Shown here in pieces: positions 1 through 4,416 of a stretch of DNA of 6,841 nt; position 1 is the stretch's first letter, and each line of letters begins with the position of its first letter. The position numbers and the translations under genes are program-made. The notes beneath the pieces were generated by a model, which ran no database searches, was not told where the DNA came from, and worked only from the letters and a program-made list of their open reading frames with translations. This DNA is from Candidatus Mediterraneibacter gallistercoris (GTDB lineage Bacteria; Bacillota_A; Clostridia; Lachnospirales; Lachnospiraceae): assembly GCA_019119745.1 (NCBI GenBank), contig DWWI01000232.1, positions 1-6,841 on the forward strand, read 5' to 3'.

Positions 1-2
1 CC

Positions 3-638
3 AATTACAAAATGCAGGCTGAGATCAACCGTCTGCAGACGGATTATGCCCTGCAGATAGACGAGAACCTGAAAATCCTCCGCTCTGTCCGCCATGACAT
101 CAAGAATCATCTCATTATAATCGATGGGTATGCAGCGCAGAAAAAGTTTGAAAAGATACACGAATATATCAGCAGGATCGGGGATCGTTTTAAAGACACG
201 GCACCAATCCAGACGTCATCCACAGCAGTTTCCGCTATCCTGAATGAAAAGTCTGCCCTGGCACAGCAGAAGAATATTTCATGTGAAATCACATGCGACT
301 TTCTAGATCTAAAAGTCGATGATTTTACCATGATCACAATTCTGGGGAATCTGCTTGATAACGCAATTACGGCGGCTTCCAAATGTGCTGACGGATGGAT
401 CAGGGCGAATCTCCAGCAGCAGGATTCCCTGCTTACCATTACGATCGATAACAGCCATGCAGAAGAGATCCGGGAAAAAGACGGCGTCTTTACCAGTACA
501 AAAACGGGCAAGCCAAATATCCACGGAATCGGCATAAAAAATGTCCGCAAGGCCGTAAGCGACCTACGCGGACAAATTGACATTAACTATACGGGGAGTA
601 CGTTTCATATCGGTATAGTATTGCCCAATTATAAATAA
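3..638 (+). CDS. GHKL-domain sensor histidine kinase, AgrC/ComD type (5' end outside window)
   Basis: This is the cytoplasmic catalytic part of a membrane sensor kinase of the peptide-pheromone class, which autophosphorylates on histidine and passes phosphate to a LytTR response regulator. The frame is open to the left edge, so the usual multi-pass N-terminal sensor domain lies outside and the ATG at 12 is probably internal. Counting from that Met, a short coiled linker leads into the H-box SVRHDIKNHL (phospho-His about residue 28), then the N-box GNLLDNAITAA (Asn 113 and 117, ATP-Mg binding) and the G-box HGIGIKNVRKAV (about 171-182). The C-terminus ends normally with the last strand of the ATPase fold. 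The H-box RHDxKNHL is typical of AgrC/ComD kinases. Its probable partner regulator at 1631 is separated from it by a minus-strand bacteriocin operon. The signal it senses cannot be told from this part. Confidence 0.93.
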   Translation, partial: NYKMQAEINRLQTDYALQIDENLKILRSVRHDIKNHLIIIDGYAAQKKFEKIHEYISRIGDRFKDTAPIQTSSTAVSAILNEKSALAQQKNISCEITCDFLDLKVDDFTMITILGNLLDNAITAASKCADGWIRANLQQQDSLLTITIDNSHAEEIREKDGVFTSTKTGKPNIHGIGIKNVRKAVSDLRGQIDINYTGSTFHIGIVLPNYK

Positions 639-689
639 AACAACACCTTCAGTATTCTGCCAGGAATCGGTATATTCGTTGAAGCACGG

Positions 690-857
690 TTAATGTTTTA
701 TATTCCATATAAATTTCCCCACGCCAACGCCCAATTTATACGAAAACAGCAACGCAGCACTAACAATAATTATCCATACAGTGTATCGAATCAATGGATA
801 CGTATTATATATTACTACAGCTTTTTCAATAACTTTAAGAATTGCCTTTGTATCCAT
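690..857 (-). CDS. Small membrane protein, putative bacteriocin immunity protein
   Basis: This is a 55-residue basic protein read from ATG 857; an in-frame GTG at 887 would add ten residues. Neither start has a strong ribosome binding site, and the first codons overlap the end of the preceding bacteriocin gene by 23 bases, so translation is probably coupled. The N-terminal third is amphipathic and Lys-rich, followed by a hydrophobic stretch (about residues 21-40, VWIIIVSAALLF) that fits a membrane segment, and a Gly-rich cationic tail. It is third in an operon after two GG-leader peptides, which is where small immunity proteins of two-peptide bacteriocins sit; known examples of similar size include that of ABP-118. 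It has no GG leader. Its tail, YKLGVGVGKFIWNIKH, closely resembles the tail of the first bacteriocin, YQIGVAVGKFVKNVRG. It could instead be a third, leaderless peptide. The function is inferred from position. Confidence 0.55.
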   Translation of the reverse strand: MDTKAILKVIEKAVVIYNTYPLIRYTVWIIIVSAALLFSYKLGVGVGKFIWNIKH

Positions 858-978
858 TGTATACACCCATTCCAAAACATGCTCCACAAAAAATTTCCAA
901 CCCCACTAAGGCCCATGCAATACCGCCGTCAACTTCTTGAATCTCGGTTGCTGTCATTTCCATAAAATTTCCATCCAT
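835..978 (-). CDS. Double-glycine-leader bacteriocin precursor, peptide 2 (47 aa)
   Basis: This very short gene encodes a 47-residue precursor. The leader, MDGNFMEMTATEIQEVDGG, has the standard GG-leader pattern: hydrophobic residues spaced before an E-V-D-G-G end, the cut site of C39-peptidase ABC exporters. The predicted mature peptide has 28 residues, beginning IAWALVG and ending YNGYKGNS. It carries two GxxxG motifs (GACFG at core 13-17, GVYNG at 19-23), the helix-helix contacts typical of class IIb bacteriocins, and two cysteines (core 12 and 15). A good ribosome binding site AGGAG (988-992) lies 9 bases before the ATG and overlaps the TAG stop of the first bacteriocin gene, so the two genes are likely co-translated, as expected for partners needed in equal amounts. 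Its 3' end overlaps the putative immunity gene. No known bacteriocin was recognised by name. Confidence 0.8.
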   Translation of the reverse strand: MDGNFMEMTATEIQEVDGGIAWALVGLEIFCGACFGMGVYNGYKGNS

Positions 979-990
979 AATATTTTACTC

Positions 991-1170
991 CTATCCTCTA
1001 ACATTCTTAACAAATTTACCTACTGCGACACCAATCTGGTAACAGCCATATCCTGCTGCACAAACACCAGCTACTGCAGCCGCCGCAGCCAGAACTCCAA
1101 TACCACCATCAACATCCATAATTTCATTCTGAGACATTTCCTCAAAATTTTTGTTTAAACTCATTTCCAT
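991..1170 (-). CDS. Double-glycine-leader bacteriocin precursor, peptide 1
   Basis: The precursor has 59 residues from ATG 1170, with a 23-residue leader ending FEEMSQNEIMDVDGG and a 36-residue mature peptide. The core starts IGVLAAAAAVAGV and ends GVAVGKFVKNVRG: a hydrophobic, Ala/Gly-rich helix with a cationic tail, a GxxxG motif at core 24-28, AxxxG at 15-19, and cysteines at 14 and 20 that could form a disulfide. These are the hallmarks of a class IIb pore-forming bacteriocin subunit. Start choice: the longest frame begins at ATG 1188, but that start would translate the ribosome binding site itself (AAGGAG, 1178-1183). ATG 1173 is only 4 bases away, ATG 1170 is 7 bases away and ATG 1164 is 13, so 1170 is preferred. 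The first of three minus-strand genes, it ends 12 bases before peptide 2. In some LytTR systems such peptides double as pheromones; here that is only a possibility. Confidence 0.85.
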   Translation of the reverse strand: MEMSLNKNFEEMSQNEIMDVDGGIGVLAAAAAVAGVCAAGYGCYQIGVAVGKFVKNVRG

Positions 1171-1173
1171 CAT

Positions 1174-1200
1174 TTTTCTCCTTGTCATCTGATTTTACAA
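1174..1200 (-). repeat. Leader repeat, copy A (before bacteriocin gene 1)
   Basis: Read on the minus strand this segment starts TTGTAAAAT, continues with ATGACA and ends in AAGGAGAAAA, the ribosome binding site of the first bacteriocin gene. It matches copy B at 1428-1453 at about 23 of 27 positions with a single one-base gap. The match stops at the start codons, so what was duplicated is a 5' untranslated segment rather than coding sequence. Confidence 0.65.
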
Positions 1201-1275
1201 GAAAGTAAAAAAGTAATATTTTAACCGCGGACTTATTTTACCAGTCTTGTATTTTGCTCTACTGAGCTTACTCTT

Positions 1276-1304
1276 ACCCTAGCATTTTATATAATCTCTT
1301 TCAA
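1276..1304 (-). promoter_or_regulatory. Candidate promoter of the bacteriocin operon
   Basis: On the minus strand, TTGAAA (1299-1304) is followed after 17 bases by TAGGGT (1276-1281), extended by a TGC just before it. It would give a 5' leader of roughly 100 bases before the first bacteriocin gene. The -10 element is poor, as at activator-dependent promoters. A second candidate -10, TAAAAT at 1218-1223, has no good -35. No clear LytTR direct-repeat operator was identified by eye. Confidence 0.3.
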
Positions 1305-1441
1305 TATATATGTGCTATTTGGTCGTTCAACAAGGATATTTGATAAAATAAAATCTCTTGCATCATATAAGAAAAGCAGGAATCCGCCTATAATAACTGC
1401 TGTATTTTAAAAAAGTCTTCCCCTCGTCTTTCTCCTGTCAT
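1287..1441 (-). pseudogene. Frameshifted small membrane-protein ORF
   Basis: Read from ATG 1441 the frame starts MTGERRGEDFFK and stops at 1388-1390. A frame change of one base within the T6A4 run at 1405-1414 joins it to an open frame ending at 1287, giving a hypothetical 51-residue product with a strongly hydrophobic centre (AVIIGGFLLFLYDARDFIL) and a polar tail ending STYILKEII. Such a profile resembles small single-span membrane peptides found in bacteriocin loci, for example immunity or accessory proteins, but no family is recognised. The upstream sequence duplicates the bacteriocin leader (copy B), which argues for a real former gene. Against it: the first codons contain the Shine-Dalgarno-like AGGAG, so the true start is unclear, and low-complexity AT-rich DNA can give open frames by chance. 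It could also be intact with a sequencing error. Confidence 0.35.
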
Positions 1442-1453
1442 TTTATTTTACAA
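1428..1453 (-). repeat. Leader repeat, copy B
   Basis: This is the second copy of the TTGTAAAAT...ATGACA...GGAGAAA leader segment, about 250 bases upstream of copy A on the same strand. It precedes a small frameshifted ORF (1287-1441), suggesting a former gene with the same translation signal, or expression from a duplicated control region. Confidence 0.6.
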
Positions 1454-1557
1454 AACAGAATTTTCTTCTTGTAGAAAAGCATTTTTTTACTTTATCACAT
1501 TACCATAACAGATTCAATTCAGAACACCACTGTTTTCATACTAAACGCCACATATTG

Positions 1558-1586
1558 TTTACAGCTCTCTGAAAACATGATAGTAT
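1558..1586 (+). promoter_or_regulatory. Promoter of the LytTR response regulator gene
   Basis: TTTACA (1558-1563), 17 bases, TAGTAT (1581-1586): a good vegetative-type promoter about 45 bases ahead of the regulator start. The short 5' leader contains a five-base-pair hairpin CAGCG-GCTTA-CGCTG (1597-1611), followed by the ribosome binding site AAGGAG (1618-1623), 7 bases from ATG 1631. Confidence 0.55.
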
Positions 1587-1630
1587 TTTTGCAGTACAGC
1601 GGCTTACGCTGCTAAAGAAGGAGAATCAAA

Positions 1631-2405
1631 ATGCCTGAAATGAGAATCGCAGTCTGCGATGACGAAGAATTTTACCGTGATGAATTATCAAAAATGATCA
1701 CTGTCTATGGAAATGAAACCGGACAAAAACTCATTCTGGATACATGGGAGAGCGGCGTCGCCCTGCTTGACGCAGTAAAGGGTGGGGATAAGGACTATGA
1801 CATTATCTTTCTTGATATTGAGATGCCGGAGCTATCAGGCATGGAAGCTGGCGAGGAGCTGCGCCGCATGGGGAAAAATATGGCTCTGTGCTTTGTGACC
1901 AGCTTCAACGAATATGCGCTCAATGCCTATCAGATCGACGCCATCGGCTATGTTGTAAAGCCGATTCAGTATCTCAATCTTAAGAAAATGATGGAGAAAG
2001 CGGAAATGCAGTATTGGTATCGCAAAAAAAAACGAGGAGGCGCAGAAACGGTATCTGGAAGTCAGGCATGGACGCCAATCCGTTATCATCGACCTTGAGA
2101 AGGTCGTTTATATCGAAAAGAGGCGGAATCAGTGTATTTTCCACCTTACAGACGGGGAGCAGATCTGCTATGATACGCTGAAGAATATATATAAGCAGTT
2201 GGATCACGACATCTTTATGCAAATCCATCAGGGATTTATCGCGAATTACAACCATGTCAAAGAAGTATTAAACGACCGGGTCTGCTTTGGTTCCGGTATG
2301 GAAGCCCCTTTAAGCCGCCGGTATTATGACGCTATTTACGGCAGATATATGGATAAACTGAACCGCATCCTTGTAAAAGTGAACACGGCAAGTAATATCA
2401 AATGA
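1631..2405 (+). pseudogene. LytTR-family response regulator, receiver and DNA-binding halves out of frame
   Basis: This is an AgrA/ComE-type regulator: a phosphorylated receiver domain controls a LytTR DNA-binding domain that activates peptide or bacteriocin genes. The receiver (about residues 1-125) is complete, with acidic pair D10/D11, phospho-acceptor D62 in IIFLDIEMPELSG, T90 and K110. After YWYRKK the frame from 1631 turns into unrelated sequence and stops at 2096-2098. In the +1 frame the protein continues NEEAQKRYLEVRHGRQSVII, LEKVVYIEKRRN, through a full LytTR domain (FMQIHQGFIANYNHV) to TGA 2405. The switch is at nine A residues (2024-2032); eight would give one 257-residue protein, close to normal family length. 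Both halves look conserved, so the lesion is recent, a sequencing error, or bypassed by slippage. Its probable kinase is at 3-638 and probable target the divergent bacteriocin operon. Confidence 0.9.
2024..2032 (+). repeat. A9 homopolymer at the regulator frameshift
   Basis: Nine consecutive A residues lie between the receiver and LytTR coding parts. Removing one A restores the full reading frame. Runs of nine or more A are known sites of replication slippage and of transcriptional slippage in bacteria, so the run may be a phase switch, a slippage site, or an error-prone spot in sequencing. Confidence 0.85.
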
Positions 2406-2435
2406 GGTATCCGTTCACGTACAAACGGATACCTC
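2404..2435. terminator. Convergent hairpin between regulator and HEPN gene
   Basis: GAGGTATCCGTT (2404-2415) and AACGGATACCTC (2424-2435) form a perfect 12-bp stem with an 8-base loop. It begins within the TGA stop of the regulator and ends just before the stop of the convergent HEPN gene. U-runs on both sides are weak (TATATTA on +, ATTTGATATT on -), so it is a likely bidirectional terminator of modest strength. Confidence 0.6.
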
Positions 2436-2439
2436 TATA

Positions 2440-2922
2440 TTACGTCTCTTGATTTTCTACACACCGTCCACCCAGCAGCGTGACTACATGCTCTTTAAAA
2501 GCATACAGATGGTCTATATATTCACCGATAATTTTCTGGCAATATTCTTTTACGATAACTCCGTCATAATCGTGGGCAAGCTGATTGCGTATCTTTAACA
2601 TTTCCATCCAGATATCATCCGAGATCAAGTCTGCATTATACGCTTTCCCCAGCACTTCTATGGGTGACTCCGCCACGAAATCGGTTATTGCATAATGCTG
2701 AATCAGTAAATCTTTCATCACCTTCCAGGACAAATCAAAAGTAATGCTGAATTTTGCACTTGTTCCGCTGAGCACAAAAGAATCTGACATATCCCGATGA
2801 CGCGCTTCAGCCAGAGCGTCCAGAGACCTTTGAAATGATTCCCAGCTTTTACTAAGCACCACTGCTTGCACTGTCAGCTGCGACTCACTTTCCTCATAGA
2901 TTTCTGCTTTATGATATAACAA
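2440..2922 (-). CDS. HEPN-domain protein, nucleotidyltransferase substrate-binding (HI0074/type VII toxin) family, orphan
   Basis: An all-helical HEPN protein of the family paired with MNT-type minimal nucleotidyltransferases; in type VII toxin-antitoxin systems the HEPN partner is an RNase silenced by nucleotide transfer to its tyrosine. The decisive motif is RNQLAHDY, an Rx4HxY arrangement with R112, H117 and Y119. Other family features are FDLSWKVMKDLL (about 62-73), SPIEVLGKAYNADLI (86-100) and IWMEMLKIRNQLAH. The only upstream start is TTG 2922 with no ribosome binding site, directly after the probable hydF terminator, and there is no ATG before residue 45; family members normally begin close to the helix SWESFQRSL, so the N-terminus is uncertain and may be truncated or fused. 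No nucleotidyltransferase gene is adjacent: hydF lies upstream and the regulator converges downstream. Active-site residues look intact. Toxicity in this setting is unknown. Confidence 0.82.
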   Translation of the reverse strand: MLYHKAEIYEESESQLTVQAVVLSKSWESFQRSLDALAEARHRDMSDSFVLSGTSAKFSITFDLSWKVMKDLLIQHYAITDFVAESPIEVLGKAYNADLISDDIWMEMLKIRNQLAHDYDGVIVKEYCQKIIGEYIDHLYAFKEHVVTLLGGRCVENQET

Positions 2923-2967
2923 AAAGGCTGCTGAAACTTAAGATTTTGTCACTTATACAAAATCTTA
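2921..2967 (-). terminator. Probable terminator of hydF
   Basis: A perfect 11-bp inverted repeat, TAAGATTTTGT (2939-2949) and ACAAAATCTTA (2957-2967) around a 7-base loop, overlaps the hydF stop codon. On the minus strand a flanking GCTG...CAGC pair can extend the stem with a bulge, and a run of five U follows at 2921-2925. The AT-rich stem and displaced U-run make it weaker than a classical terminator. Confidence 0.5.
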
Positions 2968-4191
2968 CAGCAACTTATGTATCTCCGGAAATACCTCTAC
3001 GCTCCGCTTCAATATTCCCTTCACATACGCGATCATGATCCCGTAATTCGTCATGGGCACTCCCTGATCTGCCGCGCAGCTCAAGCGGTATTTCATCTCC
3101 CGCTCATTTAACATACAGCCGCCGCAGTGGATGATCAGTTTATACTTTGTCAGATCGTCCGGGAACTCCGTGCCCGATGTTGTCTCTACCCTGATTTCCT
3201 TTCCCGTATATTCCCGAATCCAGCGCGGGATCTTCACCGTACCGATGTCATCGCACTGTCTATGGTGGGTGCAGCCCTCGCTGATCAGCACGATATCGCC
3301 GTCCTCTAATCCGTCCAGGGCGGTCACGCCTGCCACCGCCTGCTCCAGATTTCCCTTATACCTTGCCATTAATATAGAAAAAGAAGTCAGCAGGATATCT
3401 TCCGGCGTGTCTGCAGACACCTGGCCGAATGCCTGGCTGTCCGTGATCACCATCTTCGGTTTTGTGCCGAGCTTTTCCAGTGCGTCTTTCAGTTCCGTCT
3501 CCTTTACCACAACCGAGATGGCGCCCGCTTCCAGAATATCCCGGATTGTCTGCTGCTGAGGCAGGATCAGCCTGCCTTTCGGGGCAGCGGAATCAATGGG
3601 AACTACAAGCACGGCGATATCTGACGGATCGAGCAGATCGCGCACGAGATATTTCTCCGGTTCCTCCATCTGTGCAATGGCAGCGATTCTTTCTTTCAAC
3701 TCAAATATTCCCTCTCCCGTAGCCGCGCTGACCGCCGCGACCTGATCTTCCTTAAGCGCCAGCTCCTTCTTCACTGTTTCCTCTGCTGCCGGATCTGACA
3801 GTTCTATTTTATTGACCGCGATCACAAAAGGAATTTCCTTTTTGCGAATCCGTTCCGTAAGAGCTTTGTCTTCGGGTGATACGCCTTCTGTTCCGTCGAT
3901 CACCAGCACGGCAGCATCCGTCTTATTCAGTACCTGATAACTCTTCTTTACACGCAGGCTCCCCAGCTCGCCCTCGTCATCGATCCCCGGCGTGTCCATC
4001 ATAACGACCGGGCCAAGGGGCAGCAGCTCCATAGACTTATATACGGGATCGGTAGTCGTTCCTTTTACGTCCGACACTACAGCAAGATCCTGACCAGTGA
4101 CCGCATTCATCACGCTTGATTTTCCCGCGTTGCGCTTTCCGAAAAATCCGATGTGCACTCTCTCTGACATTGGTGTATTATTCATGCTCAT
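2965..4191 (-). CDS. hydF: [FeFe]-hydrogenase maturation GTPase HydF
   Basis: HydF is the GTPase scaffold on which HydE and HydG assemble the di-iron subcluster before delivery to the hydrogenase. The 408-residue product matches family length. N-terminal GTPase motifs: P-loop GKRNAGKSS (18-26), switch I GTTTDP (44-49), DTPG (66-69), NKIE (127-130). The central part is the dimerisation domain. The C-terminal iron-sulfur domain carries CTHH (C307, H309) and HCGGC (C356, C359), that is CxHx46CxxC, the [4Fe-4S] ligand set of HydF. Start choice: the frame is open to 4344, but AAAGGAGGT (4199-4207) lies 7 bases before ATG 4191, and the extra 51 codons are Arg/Pro-rich, unlike any GTPase N-terminus. 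hydE, hydG and the hydrogenase are not in the window. It implies a fermentative hydrogen-metabolising anaerobe. Confidence 0.97.
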   Translation of the reverse strand: MSMNNTPMSERVHIGFFGKRNAGKSSVMNAVTGQDLAVVSDVKGTTTDPVYKSMELLPLGPVVMMDTPGIDDEGELGSLRVKKSYQVLNKTDAAVLVIDGTEGVSPEDKALTERIRKKEIPFVIAVNKIELSDPAAEETVKKELALKEDQVAAVSAATGEGIFELKERIAAIAQMEEPEKYLVRDLLDPSDIAVLVVPIDSAAPKGRLILPQQQTIRDILEAGAISVVVKETELKDALEKLGTKPKMVITDSQAFGQVSADTPEDILLTSFSILMARYKGNLEQAVAGVTALDGLEDGDIVLISEGCTHHRQCDDIGTVKIPRWIREYTGKEIRVETTSGTEFPDDLTKYKLIIHCGGCMLNEREMKYRLSCAADQGVPMTNYGIMIAYVKGILKRSVEVFPEIHKLL

Positions 4192-4204
4192 TCTTTTTAC
4201 CTCC

Positions 4205-4340
4205 TTTGAATCGGAAGGGGAAGGTTCCTTTCCCCATCCGATGACGCGATGCGTCCATCTCACAGCAAAGCTGTTCGATGTACGTTGCCCGTCGGATGCC
4301 CGCTCGTGCAAGCACGGCGGTCGCCCTCCGGGCGTATCGC
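4205..4340. repeat. Hairpin cluster upstream of hydF
   Basis: This GC-richer non-coding stretch contains at least four inverted repeats in 130 bases: ATCGGA/TCCGAT (4210-4242) enclosing GGGGA/TCCCC, GACGC-GAT-GCGTC (4243-4255), ACAGC-AAA-GCTGT (4262-4274) and CGCCC-TCC-GGGCG (4322-4334). The first sits just ahead of the hydF ribosome binding site. None is followed by a T-run, so they are not simple terminators. They could be a structured hydF leader or a REP-like/MITE-like intergenic element. No convincing hydF promoter was seen. Confidence 0.45.
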
Positions 4341-4381
4341 GCAAAACGGGGCGCTGCTTAAATAAGCAGATACGCCCCGTT
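4341..4381 (-). terminator. Terminator of tyrS
   Basis: On the minus strand, 35 bases after the tyrS stop, a strong hairpin pairs AACGGGGCG (from 4381) with CGCCCCGTT (to 4345), with an inner stem CTGCTT/AAGCAG, followed by TTTTGCG. It is a typical rho-independent terminator separating tyrS from hydF. Confidence 0.8.
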
Positions 4382-4416
4382 GCTGTATCACGTATTCCTT
4401 TATTTCATATATTCCC

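Larger units (their letters stand above)
1189..1630. other. AT-rich divergent intergenic region between bacteriocin operon and regulator
   Basis: This stretch of about 440 bases has no intact gene. It holds the leader of the bacteriocin operon, leader copy B, a broken small ORF (1287-1441) and, at the right, the promoter, a small 5' hairpin and the ribosome binding site of the response regulator. The part from 1454 to 1557 shows nothing recognisable beyond A/T runs. Base composition is clearly poorer in GC than in the flanking kinase, regulator and housekeeping genes. Confidence 0.6.

Noticed and set aside
693..1158. Plus-strand open frames across the bacteriocin operon (693-965 and 937-1158)
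   Set aside because: They are antisense to the GG-leader genes, have Cys/Asn/Ile-rich composition without recognisable domains, and lack ribosome binding sites.
1171..1188. Upstream start ATG 1188 for bacteriocin gene 1
   Set aside because: The first codons contain the AAGGAG ribosome binding site; ATG 1170 has proper spacing and gives a normal-length GG leader.
1388..1441. Programmed -1 frameshifting at the T6A4 run of the small broken ORF
   Set aside because: The zero-frame codons TTT and AAA at the run do not form a standard X-XXY-YYZ slippery site and re-pairing of the Lys tRNA would mismatch, so an indel or polymerase slippage is more likely.
1577..1615. Twelve-codon ORF in front of the response regulator (possible leader peptide)
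   Set aside because: Its ATG overlaps the -10 region of the regulator promoter and it has no ribosome binding site, so it would hardly be transcribed or translated.
1189..1630. CRISPR array, tRNA or LytTR direct-repeat operator in the divergent region
   Set aside because: There are no regularly spaced long repeats, no cloverleaf, and no convincing pair of LytTR-type direct repeats; only A/T runs and the two leader copies.
4192..4344. 51-codon N-terminal extension of hydF up to 4344
   Set aside because: It crosses the strong ribosome binding site AAAGGAGGT placed 7 bases before ATG 4191, reads through a hairpin-rich intergenic stretch and the edge of the tyrS terminator, and gives Arg/Pro-rich sequence unlike HydF.
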